64,000 bases of DNA from Lichenostomus cassidix (Eukaryota > Chordata > Aves > Passeriformes > Meliphagidae), in contig CM039211.1 of NCBI GenBank assembly GCA_008360975.2, positions 6,075,522-6,139,521 on the forward strand, in the 5' to 3' direction. Each line of letters begins with the position of its first letter. The first letter of the stretch is position 1. The translations under genes and the position numbers were made by a program. The notes below the pieces were generated by a model. The model saw only the letters and a program-made list of their open reading frames with translations, did no database searches and had not been told where the DNA came from. Positions 26,542 through 40,000 of this stretch are shown one piece after another.

Positions 26542-27801
26542 GACAGTCCTGTCTGACAACAGATGTTCTCTACAGCTTCCTGTGATTTCTGAATTGAATC
26601 ACACTGCAATAATCCAAACACTGCAGATGGGCACTTTAATTTTTATATTTTCAGTTATACTGAGTTTTGAATCCAATATCCATTGCAAATAGTCACATTA
26701 AAGAAGAACTCTTTTGTAAATAGAGACCTTTTTCTGGTTTTGTTCAGGTTGTTTCTAAGAGTAATTTTGTAATTCATCATGACAAAGTCTCCTACTCTGT
26801 GCCAATCACTCCTGTTGCTCACTATGTAATGCTTCTGACACATCCATTCAGTTGTTTTTCCCCTTCTTGGTGCATATGATCTTCTGTTGTCCTCTGCCAA
26901 GTGCTGCAATAATGGAACAGACACTTTATTCACAAGCCCCTTATTCCCAGAGAGGTAATCACCCTCCCTGAAATATCTATATTTACAGGAAAACGGTGCA
27001 CTCATAAGAGAATTAGATCTAGCTTCTCAGCATTCTTATTAGCCACAATACTGCACATTTAAATGAGAATTAGTCACAGGGAGTGTGCTGCTCCATTCGT
27101 CTTCTTGATGACTTTTACATTCCTAAACACTTGCAGAATTAGGTATTTAGGGTGCAATGGCACAGAATGGGCATTAGGAAGTATTGCTTTCACCAGGCCT
27201 GAATGAAAGTGGTTTGAAAGGCAGTTTAAGTTCCTGCAGATGAAGAGGCTGGCACTTAATAACCTGTGTTTAGCAGTCATTTGCCTCAGCTGAGATGGTG
27301 GCAGGATGGTTTTGTTTCCTGATGAAGAATCCTTCCCAGTCGCTGCTCTGGGTAACAATGGGCATCTCTCAAGGCAGCTTTGTTTCTGGGAAAGTCTTCA
27401 ACGTTTTTCTCTGACAAAAACAGCCATCCTCTCTCTCTTACATTTGTGTTACTGCTTCACCCTTCAGAAAACACAAAAACAATTCTCTGGGAAGGTGTTC
27501 ACATGCAGCTCTAGGTGTGTGAGCAGCAAGGGGATTGTAGAACCTTGCATACCTGCTGGAGTTTGCTGCAGAAAGCCACAACCAGAGCCTTTGTTTTCCT
27601 TCACACTCAAACCTGAAACTCTCTAAATCCCCTTTGGTTTTACCCCATTTTCTGTTTTTAAAACAGATTTCTGGTGTTCAATGTTATGTCTCCAGGGCAA
27701 AGTGAGCTATTTGCACTTCTGAGAAGGAGCAGGGAGATCAAGGTATTGGTTTAACATCTGCAGGGGTCACTGCAGTCTCAGTCGGAATGGGAGGGTTGTG
27801 T

Positions 27802-28420
27802 TGTTGTAGAAAATAAAAAGAAAGCAGGCGGGTAGGCTGGGGGCGCGCGGCAGAAGGACGCACAGCAGGCAGTCTGCGGTTCTCCAGTGGTTTATTATGC
27901 GGTGCAGTAGGGAAGGTCCGGGGAAGGAGAGACGGGGCGGAGAAGCAGGGACGGGCGTGGGGTCTGGAGCTCCGGAGGCTGCAAGCTGTCAGCGGCAGTT
28001 GGTGTCAGGCAGCAAGGTGTCCCGGTGAGCAGGACAAAATGGCCGTTGAGCACACAGTGGAATAGGGTCTTAAGGGGAAGGAGAGAGGGAGTGGTTTGGC
28101 ACGCAGGCCAACCGGGAAAGCCATAGGGAAGAGGGACAGGGGTAACAACCAATCATTACAAGGGAGGGGAGGATACATAATCCAAACCAACCAATGGGGT
28201 ACAACTTAGGAGGGGAACAAAGAAGAACAGTCTGGAAACTAAGCCATATATGGGAAAGGGGCGGGGGAGGCGTCTGGGCCAATGATCTTCTTAGCTGGTG
28301 CATACATTGCCGCAGGGGCTCATGGGCTGATCTCACTGTCACCATGACTGAGACAGCACAGGCTGTCCCTGCCCCCACGGCCGGCCCTCTAGCTGGCAAC
28401 TCGGAGGTAAAACCTCCACA
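27802..28420 (-). mobile_element. Solo LTR of a class II (ERVK-type) endogenous retrovirus, minus strand
   Basis: A 619-bp GC-rich element is bounded by TG (27802) and CA (28420) and flanked on both sides by the same 6 bases, TTGTGT (27796-27801 and 28421-28426). A 6-bp target duplication is typical of avian class II retroviral integrations. On the minus strand a polyadenylation signal AATAAA lies at 27896-27891, followed by about 90 bases up to the CA end, as expected for R-U5. The longer U3 side carries a TATA-like CATATATGG near 28,245 and a CCATTGGTTGG CCAAT-type motif near 28,190. Terminal bases form a short inverted repeat (TGTGG at one end, CAACA at the other, imperfect). No internal retroviral sequence remains, so it arose by recombination between two LTRs. 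The CpG-rich sequence and exact flanks suggest it is younger than the LTR at 6.7 kb. Confidence 0.88.
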
Positions 28421-31400
28421 TTGTGTGGCTTCCAGCTTTTCCTCTCCAGGACACTGGAGGCTGGCAGCACCAGAAATACTCTCAGAGAAATGCTGCTGGC
28501 CTAGCCATCACCATAGGAAAGTGTCACTTTCCATCAGAAAAAGCTTTTACCCGGAAAATTAACAGTTTTTCTTTCTTCCTCATGTATGGATTTTTACCTT
28601 CCCCCAAAAGCAGCAGATTTGACTCTCAAGATCTTTTTATTAGTGATCTTGGCCCATTAGGGGTTAAACAATTCAACAGTGCTTCTACATAGGGACCCAG
28701 CCACAACAGATGAGCTTTGAATGTTTTAGTAATTTTCTATTTTCTCATTACCACTGCTCTTCTTGACCTAGTCCCTGACACCTTTCTCATCTTTGGCTAT
28801 TCTTATTCTAAAAGAGATGTCACTGACACAAAAAGATTTTAACAAAAAGATTTTCAACTCTGTACTTGCTGCAAATGTTTCAGTTTCTCTACATCTTTCA
28901 GCAGACAAAATCCTGGTTTTTCCAAGTGTTCTCTTTCAGGCTTGATAAAGTCTTCATAACCATCAAGAATTTCTTGTACTACTCACCCTCACCCTGCCCT
29001 TCTGTCCCACAGTACTTGGAAAAGAGAGGAGACTCCAGGAGCATCAAGTAGATTTAACTTCAGCCCACTTTTCCCCAGAGGTCACTGCTCTTTTGGGTGC
29101 TCTTGGCTCTGTCCAGGGCTTAAAAAAAATACCAATATCAATATTTTCCCAGTCCTTAGTAAGACCTCAGCAGCAGCCTTGCAGCCAAAGAGGCTGGAAA
29201 TGACCCAAAGGGCTGAGGATGCACTTTGTCAGAGCTGCTTGTGGGGGTTTTGTGCTGATGGTTTGTGACTCACAGGCTGCTGTTGGAATAGCAAGCACCA
29301 GCACAGAGCTGTCTTCTTTTTAATGACTTTCTACTTGGTAAGGTGAACCTGTCCAGAAACCCCCAATTTCTGTCCTGGTGAGAACGAATCTTGTCTCAAA
29401 GAGCTCACACCCCTGTGGAAATGGGTATTTGGTGCTCTAAACAAACAAAACAATTAAGCTCCTGCCTGAAGAGCTTTGTCTTTTCCTTCCTTCTCTCTGT
29501 CATGCTGAAGCAGTAATGGGAGATGAAGGCCTGCCTGCCTCTTTCTTTCCTTCTACTTTTAGGAAAATTTACCGTGCTTGTAAACCATCCAGGATCTGAA
29601 AGTCAAGCTCAACAGAAGCTCCTCCCAGATGGGAACAGCTGCACACCATCCCTGTCTGTGTCTCACAGCCCCTAAATACTAAAAACAAACCCAAGTGAGG
29701 CTTGTCTGGGTGATTTGCTGTGCTGCCAGCCTCAAGAGAGGTCCAGGCAGGAAATAAAATTTCATTAACCCGTTTGATGACAGGACACCTTCCAAATCCC
29801 TGGCAGCTGTGCTGCTCTGGAAAGAGCTGCATTCACACAGGGACTGGAGTGCATTGGAAAATTGGGAATGGGAGGCACTTTAACCTGAGGAAGGTTCTTC
29901 TGTCCTTCTCAGCCACATAAACAGCAGTGTCATGAATAACAGTGAGATCTATGGATCAACTAGGAGATTTCCTCCACCTTCATCCCCCTGAGGGTGGCTC
30001 TGCTGGGAACAGCTCTTGCAGAGCAATAAAAAAGAGCTCAGGGAAGGACTTAGCTTCCTTGAATTCTCCTGTCCCTGCTAAACCCTCTACAATCAGCCTT
30101 TCCAAGTGATATCAGCATTAAAGTTGATTTGGTTTATGTCATGTCACCCTTGAGCTTAAAGGAAAAAAGCCCCATTGAGAATATATGGAATTCAAAAGGC
30201 ACAAGGTGGTTTTTCACTCAGGAAAAAAGCAAGAAAATTATCTGTCTAGAAAAAAAAATTATTTTAACATCATCAAACATAATGGGAAACAGACAATAAA
30301 GCTGTGCTTAGTTGTTTGAGTTTCTTTTTCTGAAAAAAAACCCCTATATTTTTTTTTCAGTACAAGTGTGTATTCCTCAAACATCTCCAAACCACAGATA
30401 GGTCATCATTCTCCTCTTCATTATGGAACAGCAGAGAAAGCTACATATGAGCCAGGAACACTAGGGTACAGCTACCTTCATAAAAGACAAAAGGATAACT
30501 TTTGGGCACAGGTGAAAGTTTAGCTTTTTAGAAATCTTTTTCCAGAAGAAAACCTGAGTGTGAAGCACCAGAATTACACATCTTCAAGGAACCATGGAGA
30601 TGCTATGAATCACAAAATATCTGAGCATTGGCTCTTGGAACAAGGTTTAAGTATGTAAATATTCCCCATGGAAGAGAAACTCACTCTATTGTGTTTATTC
30701 CAGTCTTTTGTCACAGAATGTTGAGCTGGAAATTGCTAAACCTTTTTTTGTTTTGGTAAGGCTGTCAGAGCAGAAATGAAGCATTTGGACATGTGATGAT
30801 TACTGAACATTAAATTCTCTTCCATTGGTAAAAGTAGAGTCTCTGCATATCAATTCCTGAGAATATGTCCAAGTAGGTAAATTAATTAACAAGAATGGAG
30901 AATACTGTTGGCTAGTAAGTTATTCTGGTGCAATGAAGGAAGAAAAGCCCTGTACAATAGTTACACCAACCCCTTCCTCTAAATCCCAAACCCAGCCCAA
31001 CCTCAAGGCATGGTTCTTACACAAACTCACTTTGCCTCACATGCTGCTGCTCCTAGGCAACTTCACTAACATCTTGCCTTGTGAATTGTTCTTCCTTTTT
31101 CCTTCCTTCCTTCCTCCTTAAATCTTACTTCCTATTTTCCTTGCTCCATTTCTCACACTCATCCTCATACTGCTGTTGTGGCACATTTGATGTCACCTTC
31201 TGTTCATCTGGAGACAAATGCAAATTTCTCTGAACTGTGGCGGCACTGGAGGGGAACACAACCTCAGGAGGAGTTGGAGAATCCTCACATGGCCACATGG
31301 ACAGTGCAGCATGGCAGAGCTCAGTCACCCACTGCAGCAAGGCTCCTCAGGGACTCCTGAGCACTCCAGCAAAAATCAAGTTCTAGGAAGGAAAAACAAT

Positions 31401-34400
31401 TTTCCCATTCTGATCCCCTGAGTCTGAGCCATTCCTGCCAGAATCTATCAAGGATGCAAAAATATTTTCCTCATAATGTAAATTGATGTTTTTCTGAGAG
31501 GAAGCATAATGTCCCAGTCCCTCCTGGGCTGTCCTGGAGAAGTGGGAGCTCTCTCCAGGGTCAGGGGATAATTCTGTTTCCCAGAGGGGCCAGCACCAAT
31601 AAATATGGTGGTACCAACGCATGTGAGCTTCTACTGTCACCCTTCCCTGCTTGTGGCACAGTTAATTAATTGACTGCTCATGTGTAGTTTGTTCAAGGCT
31701 GAGCAATTCTTTTAGTCATGGCTGTAACTGATGAAATTTTGGGCTTTCTATCAGCTTTAGTTTCCAGCTGCTCCTGAGTGACCTTTTGGGACAGATCTTC
31801 AGGCCACTTGAATCAACTGTCCCTAAGCAGCAGGTCAGCCAGAAGTTTCGTTGACCCTTAAAAATGTGGGATCTACTTTTGGGAAGAAGACAGGCAGAAA
31901 GCTGAAAAAACTTAGGAGAGTATTGGCGTGCTGTTTTCCTGAGACCTGGTGGCTCTCTTTTTGCCATGAAATGCAGCATTAATCTCACACAGGCAGTCTA
32001 TAAAATACAATGCAGCTCCACAACAACAGGGTCAAGGGACCTCTGCACGTGTGAATTTGATGCTAAATGCCCCTAGTCTGCAAGTTGTTCATAAAATGCA
32101 CTAAGGAAAAACCTTCATCAAGGTATGGACAAACATTCCTGTAAGGGAAAAATAGCATCAACAGCAACCCTGCAGCAACAACAGCAGCCCCAGAGTGAGG
32201 TGGTCCATGCTGAATGGAGCAGGCTGTCTGTCCCTGCAGTGCCACAGTCTGTCTTGTCCCACCAGCCAACTTCTAAAGCTGCTCAGGCTGCAAAAACGTC
32301 CTCAGCTCCCTCCACCAAAGACAAACTTTCCACTTTGCATCCCTGAAAAGTGTCTCCACTCATTAGATGCTGCTCAGCTCCTACCACGTTGAAAAACTGC
32401 TCTCACTCCATGGCTTATGACACCTTCCCCAGAACCCACTTCTGTTCAATATTTCCTCACCTTACCTCCTTCTGCTGTCCACAGGGCAGCTTGAGTTTGG
32501 ATTTCTGTCTGCATAAACCCATAGGGGGATTTATGGCAAACTCATCATTGTTTCCCTTCCCTTAAAATCCTCTTAGTCATGTGCTCATTCCCATGGCAGG
32601 TCCATTCCTGTGATTCCAAGAGATATTTTATCCCTGGTAGCGTTTAAGAGCCAGAATACCTCTGTTCCAGAGATAAACACACTGAATTTTTTACCTATTC
32701 CTCTTGTCCTTTCCCAGATACTACCCTTCATAGAATTTATGCACCAGTACTGCATGGAAGGTTGTTCAAAATAAACTGGAACTGCTGTGCACCAACTGAA
32801 GTAGTCCTGCTCCACAAATTGGCACTGCCAATACCTTAACAAAGCGGTGCCTTTATGTGAATATTGCAAATAAGGCTTTGGTTTCCTTTATTTTCAGAGG
32901 ACTTGAGATTACTCTTTCAACTGCAAGAGGTTTCCAGCAGCAACAGCTGCTGGGAAAGAGGAAAGAGATAATGATAGCAGATATTTGTTAATCTTCTATT
33001 CCACTCCAAAACCTGAGAACATTAAGGGTATTTGCACTGTGTCCTTCTCCTTCCTCAGGTTTGGTTCTGGCTAACTGTACAGGGAGGGGAAAATGCTGCA
33101 GTGAATTCTGATATAGACAACAGAATGATGAATAGCCCTGTCTTCCAATGATGGCAATGTTTCAGCTATAAAACTGAAGTGCAGACATAAAAATTCTGCC
33201 ATTCATTCTGACTTCATAAAGTTTTGCCATTTCATGGCAGCAATTGTGTTTTACCTCCTCTAATTCTCATTACCACAGAGCTGATGAGAATGAGAAATGA
33301 GAGCTTCAGAACAAAATGTGAAGTCTAAGTTACCACCCTGCTCTATCCCTGACCCTTCCAACACTATTCCTTCTGGCTGCCTGCTCCCCAAAGAGCAGGG
33401 CAGCAAAGTTGGCCTCTCCCAACACCCATGGGCTTCATCAGCAAGAACCCTCTGGTGGCTGCTTCCCCTTGCCTCCCTCCAAGGAATTATGGTGTGCTGT
33501 TTCCCCCTCTCTTCCCTCTCCTGGGCACCCAGAGACCCCTCCAAACAGGCATGGGGATGTGGAGCAGAGCTGGCAGCCAGCAGCTCTGAGCCTGGGGTCA
33601 AGTCCTTCCTCAGGCTGTCTATGGTGCAAAGAGTGACCACAGGAACAAAAAAAGAGCAGAACATAAAGGAGCAAGACCAGAGTCAGCAGAGTCACCTTTT
33701 TAACCATTTTTTGCATTTCAAAAAGCAGTAACATCTGTGTCATCTCTGGGAGAGCAGCAAACACATCCCTGAGAGGCTGCTCAGTGCCATAACTCAGGAA
33801 AAAGCAGAGGTGTTTGCCTGATTTTTGCTTTGAACCCCTGGGACTTGCAGATTCTGCTCAGTCCACACTCTGCCCCATAGCAATCCCCCTTGTCCAGCCT
33901 CACCTCCTGAAGCTTCCCTTGCTATGTTAAACTGATTGCTTCCATCATACCTGGGAGGCACAAAGGGCAATCAATTTCATTCCCCCTTTTTAGCAGCCTT
34001 CTAAACATTTGAATGTTTTCCTGCCTCCCCCAGGCTGTTGCTTTGTCGGTTAAACAATCCCTGCTTTTTGCAGAGCCACAGACTCTTCGAAATTACTCCC
34101 ATTCTTCCTTTAAATCCTTTGCCCCTGAGGAACCTGCTCACTCATCGAGATGGATGGATTCTGACCTTCCCATCCCAAAGTGGTGGGGTGATGCTGCTGG
34201 CTCAGCAGGCCAGGTCAAAGTTGGCTGTCAGTGCCTGGTTTTTCCACTTAAATTATGCACTTTCTTAATGAATCTCTGGCTAGTTGTCACCCGGGTAGAA
34301 ATTGCAGTTGTTCTGCAAGATAAAGAGGTTTTAGGAAGAAACCTCAAGTGTGTTTCTGCTCTATATCATGTGACAAGAGCGAACAAGGAGACACCATCAA

Positions 34401-36852
34401 CATTTAAAATGCAGGAATACAACATTCCCTCAGAAGCCTCCTGCAAACTGGTGATTGAGGACTTAAGTTGGTAGACTTGAGTGAATTAGTTAAGTCCTTA
34501 TGGAATCCCTCCCTCTTCCATCCTTCACTTCGTGTTGGCATTCCCTGCAACTGTGGTCATCTTTGAGGCGCTGGAACACAAACAATCTAATTAAGACAGG
34601 AAATCAATTTGTGAAAGCGTTTGTATTCTGCTCTTCACATGTCTGTCTGAATTAAAACCACATCACTGTGCAAACAAGGGTCAGCATTGAATGTGGTCTC
34701 AAAAAGACAAACCCTTGAATGAACACGGAGCCTGCAGCTGAAACAGCCTGTGGCAAAGAAAGGCCATAATCCAACAAGGCTCAGTCACTTACTCTCTCAT
34801 GGAGCCAATGATATAGTTTTAATCATGAGGGATTAGACCCCTCTCAGTTTGTTGGGTTTATGTTGTTTTTTTTAATGCAAATCTAAATAAACACAGAGAA
34901 AGTAGGTTAGTTCATAAACCATGAATAATACAAACACATCCAGGGCACTGTTGCTGACACTAATTCATGTTCAAACACTGACCCATTGCAGAGCTGCCTG
35001 GCTTGAAAGATTTGCAGAGCTGTGCACCTCCATCATTCATTTTCTCCCATTACTTCCTCCCAGGCCAAGGGGAATCATGCCTGGTGTGTAGAACTTCACC
35101 TCATTACAGCATTTCATGAATACAAACACCATTCCGCAAGTAATTTGTGCACAACCACGATGAGAACCACCTTAAATCATTTTCCCTGACAAAGTGTGTG
35201 TGCTAGATGTGGTTCTAACAGCAAGGTACAGGAAAGTCTCTGGTCCCTGGAGCTGCTCTTTCCCCTGTCAAAGAACAGCTGATGTACACTCCTTCCTAGC
35301 TGTTCCAAAAGGCTTTGTATCAGCCCATTTTTGGCTTAAGGTTGTCATAGGTACAAGATATAGGCTGAAACTAAAGCTAGAAGTAGAAATTAAAGGTTAC
35401 CAGTTGGAGATCTATCAGCTGGTCAATCTCTGCTATGAATTAATAAATAACTCCATTACTCATTATTTACATCAGAATAAATTATTGAAGCCTCCTGCTT
35501 GTCCTTAAACAGCCACTAAACATTTAATGAACTTCTGCTTACTGATTATTGCCTGGAGGAAAAGAGATGCAAATAGATAAATAACCACGTTGAAAACTTT
35601 TGTATCACTGAAGACAACGAAGAAGAATTTAACTGATTACATACCCATGGCCTCAAGGAGACAGCTATTTACCACACCCTGTATTATTAATGACCAAAAT
35701 TTCACAGTGTGGTAACATACTTCTTATTATCTTTAATCTGGCTGAAAATGCACCAGGTTTGTAAATAAGTATTTGTAAATAAATCTATTTGCAAATAAAA
35801 CCCAAGGTTTTTTAGATAAGGAAGCTTTCAAATAGTTTACCCATTTTTTTCTTTTCTGTGCTCACTTCTGAAGAGACAGATGCATTTAATAGGATCTTTA
35901 ATCCAGTTTGATGAAGCAGTTTCTGTTAAAAATGAAGATAAGTTGAAACTATAAACCTACTCTGCAGAAATGCATCACCTGAAATGACAGTTTAAATGGC
36001 GGGGGAAATCCCAATTTCAGTATTTTTTAATTATTACATGAGGCTCTTTTAATGTTTTATTGAAGCAATGTGTATATTTAGCATATCACCATAGCATTTT
36101 ATGTATACTATATTAAAAAAAAAATACTATATATAAAAAAAACCCCAACCCTGACAACACTCTTTTAAAAAAAATTGTTTCAGTTATGATAGTGGTCCAG
36201 GCAGAGGCTTTGTTAGTTTTTCAAAAATAAACTACACTGAAAGAAAACTGTGGTGAAAAGCCCATCCTGTGCTGGATTCTGTAACTCCCTGTACAGAAGG
36301 TATTCATTTCGCTAGAACCCAGACAAAACATGTTCATGGAAATAGTGTCATGCTTTTCCAGAAAACATATTTGATGCCCTCCCCTCACTCATTTTCAGTG
36401 GGATGAGAAAGCAGTAAAATAAGAAGATAAAAGATGAAGGCTAGAAAAACATCTCTCTTGTTTGCTCTGGCATGCTGCTGACCTGGGTCAAGAGTCCTTG
36501 CATATTCATCCAAAGGAGACGGTGCATGAATTTATATGACACTATTTCAGTCCACACAGAACCTCATCTGGAAAGGCTGGTGATGAAGTGTTCTACCAGC
36601 ACCTATCATATTAGTTAGCAGATATAATGAGGAAAATCAGCTGAAGTGGAATGGCTGGTCTCCTAGTGCCCATGCATAATGCTTTTTGCTATAATCAGAT
36701 ATTACAATCTAATGCATTGGTAAGACATAACTTTAAATCCATCTGCTTGATGCTGATTTAGAGACTCATCAAAGCTCACCATTAGAGCTGCAGTCTCATT
36801 GAATATTTGTGGCAATTATTTAGATAAATACATGGGAAAGATGATAAACACA
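28421..36852. other. 8.4-kb noncoding stretch
   Basis: No supportable gene. It contains a short (TTCC)n run at 31,091-31,119 and a CAG/CAA-rich patch near 32,160-32,200. A slightly GC-richer patch at 33,300-33,640 has overlapping open frames on both strands (144 and 134 codons). I could not recognise a protein in either, and their mutual overlap suggests chance. The sequence at 36,590-36,830 is discussed as a possible conserved element. Confidence 0.55.
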
Positions 36853-37075
36853 TTTAGGAAGACACGTTTGGATAAGCAGGTTGCCCAGAGAAGCTGTGGC
36901 TGCCCCAGTCCTGGAAGTGTTGGTTGGACCTGGAAGGCCAGGTTGGACAGGCTTGGGAGCAACCTGGGGTAGTGGAAGCTGTCCCTGCCCATGGCAGGAG
37001 GTTGGAATGAAATTATCTTTAAGGTCCCTTCCAACCTAACTCATTCTATGCTTCTATGCTTCAATGATTCTATTA
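36853..37075 (+). mobile_element. CR1 LINE 3' tail
   Basis: The segment contains the characteristic CR1 3' untranslated sequence: CAGGTTGCCCAGAGAAGCTG, then GGCCAGGTTGGACAGGCTTG, GTCCCTGCCCATGGCAGGAG and AAGGTCCCTTCCAACC. It ends in ATTCTATG-like octamers (TTCTATGCTTCTATGCTTC, ATGATTCTATT). CR1 copies are usually 5'-truncated and lack target duplications, as here. The start is approximate. The octamer tail grades into an AT-rich direct repeat (ATTAAATCATTCTATTAAATC) up to about 37,100. Confidence 0.9.
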
Positions 37076-40000
37076 AATCATTAAATCATTCTATTAAATC
37101 TCATATATTTGAAATACAGCTGGAAGCCTGGAAGGGTGTTATCCTTAACCTTTTAAAAGTTTTTCCTGCTAATAAATAACTCCATTTTGCTCAGAGAAGT
37201 GGCATATTCTCTGTGAAACTGACACTATAAGCAGGATGCATTGTTTGCATGCAGAGAATCTGGATAGGGGCTGGAATTAGGTAGAGCAGATGTCACATTA
37301 ATATCTGGCTGATGAAGAGACAGATGAGTGATTATAGCATGGAAGCATCAGGCAAATTGATAATGGGCTTCCCAATTCCTGCTGTTGTTGTTTCATCTTG
37401 CTGGACTGAATCTAGCAGTGACATAGAGAGGAAAGTTTTGTGTTGCAGTTCATAGTGCTCAGTAATAGTCAATAGTAGTCATGTTCAGCTGTTAATACCT
37501 GTTCCTATTCATCATGTGCCAACATACAAAAACCAAACCAAAGAAATCATTACGTTTCTGGGGAAAAAAAAAAATGAAAAAAATTCTAAAAAAGCCTGCA
37601 GAGCAATAAATTATTCTGTTTTGCTGGAGGGAAGCTTATCCAAACACAAATGATTTCCAGTAATGAAAAACCCAGGTGATTTTTCAAATCTTTCTTTTTC
37701 CCAGAACAAAGTCAGCAGTATCACTTTTCCTGTAGGCTTGGCCCAAAGAGGTAGCTCAGTACCAGCCACTTGCTCCAATACCTGCTAAAGGTGTGGGCTT
37801 GGGTTCATACCTGGATTGTAAAGAAAAATAATTGGGGCATCATGAGCATTGCTATGGCCATTGCTATGTGCCTGCCAGGGAAAATGGGGTTTAAAAATGG
37901 GGGGAAAGGAAGGCAGACTCATTAAAAAAAATCATTTCTAGTATCTGCAACAACTCTGACAACACAAATGAAGTTCCAGCTTCAAAGCCATAGCTGGGAA
38001 TTCTTCATTGCATTTGAACCAAGAGAATGAGATCTCAAAATATTAATTCTTTTCCTTGTCCAGTTTTACCATTTTCCCCTCTTACTTTCATCACTACTTT
38101 TGCTTCCTTGATACTCTACAAGATTGACTCCTGGTGATTTTGAAATAGGTTTGCAAGCAATCTCTTGGCTGCTCTCCCTGGCCACAGAGCACATGCAGGT
38201 ATCATTAATCAGGGAGATTAAGGGTGATTAAAACTTCAGGTGATATGAACTCTGTGTGTGAAGAGAAGAAGGCAGGCTGGATTGAACAGGTGCAGGAGAT
38301 GCACCACACACAGCATGGGTCCCACCTGTGCACACCCCAGGTTTTATCTCAGCTTGCAGCAGAATGTTCAAAGCTTAATAACTCACAATGTATCAGGCAA
38401 TGACAATTACTCATCAGCTGCAGAGATGAAAGCCTTCTGCTGAGGTTCTTATCACTGCAGATGGGCCAGAGAAAAATGTTTCCTGCCTGATGTTGCTTTA
38501 ACTGGAGTCATTAACCATGTCCATCATCAGTGATGTTCTAATTGACAGGAACTTGCCTTTTTCCTCTCTCTCAACATGAGGTCATTTGTCTAGTAGGGTA
38601 ATGGGAATGCTGCTGGGACAAAGCAGCTTTAGAACCCTTCAGCAAGGTAGGAAAGTCTTCTATTAGGGTGGGGGAGAGCTCTGCCAGCCTTTCCCCATGA
38701 ACTTGAGTGAGTCATAGTCACCACATTCTTTTCAGTCCCCTCACCTGCCCACCTCCACCCCAGCCCTTGTGTGTGCAGTTGCACAAGTCACCTCTGCTTA
38801 TGTCAGATTCCAACCCTGTTTTTATGGAGTCCATGATAGTAGTAAGAATTTTCCTTCTTTTATGGCAATCTGAAGGCACATGAACAAAGGCAATCACACC
38901 CTTCTGCCCATCTTCCCAGTTATCTCTGTGTCTTGCATATATTTATTTGTTTTTCCAGCCTGGCAGACATTGCACATGAGATCTTTAACTCAGTGTCACT
39001 GCAGATCTCTTTCAACAACATTCAAGAGCTCCCCAGGCCTGCAAACACAGTGAGCTAAGCCATGTCCTGTAAATCTAAATACCTTAGAGACCTTCAGAAA
39101 AGCACATTATCCCCAGACTGCTGCCCAGTTCCCAAGGCACAAAGGCCAGGCAGGTCCTTTCAGCTGAGTGGCACAAAGCCAATGGAGAGCTTTGATTCCC
39201 TCTCTTTTATCCACAGAAAAGCAGGTGCTTTGCTAAGAGCAGTGGTAGGTCCATGTAATAATAGAAACCTATCCAGGCAGATGTTCAACCTATGCCAAAA
39301 TAAACGTTCCCTTTCTAACAGAAGGGATGAACTCCAGACAGCTCCTCTTCTTTCTGCCCAGCTCCTGTCCTGGCAGGCAAAGTGAACATTCCTAGAGACT
39401 TAACTTTGGGGTGCTTAGCACTTGGAGGGGAAACACACCAATAGGTGTTGGAAAGAGGCAAAGAAACTCTGTTCAAGGCAAAGCCAGAACCCCTTGCTCC
39501 TTCTTCTGGTCACTGACAGCAAAAGCAGAGTTTTACCAGCACTACCCTTTCTTTTCAGCAGCTCAGAATCTGGCAGGGAGGTGAGAGGCAAGTCTGAAAC
39601 TCCTCTGCAGAACAGAGGAGCTGCCTCTTTCGGTGGCCCTGTGTCTTCATAAACTTTTCAAGAGGCTGCAATCCCAGTTCAAGACAGGCATCTGCAGTAG
39701 AGCTATCAGCAGCTGAGGCACCAGGGAAGAGCCAGCTGAAGGAACATTTCCCCTTCAGCATTTGTCACTGATATGTCTAAGAGGTTCTTTATTCAAAATA
39801 AAACAATGATACTGCAACACACATCCAACAGATTGTTGCACTCTCTGCCATTTAGTTTGGCAGAGTAGTGCCTAACAATTTGAAATTTAACAATAAATGG
39901 TGTAACTATGGCTTTTTACAATGGCAGTTCTCCCTGGCACCCATATCCCCAAAGAGGGTTCAGTTTCATCAAGTGAAAATAAATAAAAAGCACTCTAAAC

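Larger units (their letters stand above)
7729..27801. other. 20-kb noncoding, AT-rich desert
   Basis: No exon, RNA gene or recognisable transposon could be supported. Simple repeats, the hairpin at 19.5 kb and the T/G-rich tract at 24.2 kb are listed separately. Numerous open frames of 60-120 codons occur on both strands, as expected by chance in 20 kb; none shows cysteine/histidine patterns, membrane segments or known domains that I can identify. Homopolymers at 15,128-15,144 (T) and A/C-rich patches near 18,720-18,790 are further low-complexity sites. Confidence 0.55.

Noticed and set aside
33260..33731. Overlapping open frames of 134-144 codons on both strands
   Set aside because: Neither contains a recognisable domain, splice context or repeat family; opposite-strand overlap in a slightly GC-richer patch is the simpler explanation.
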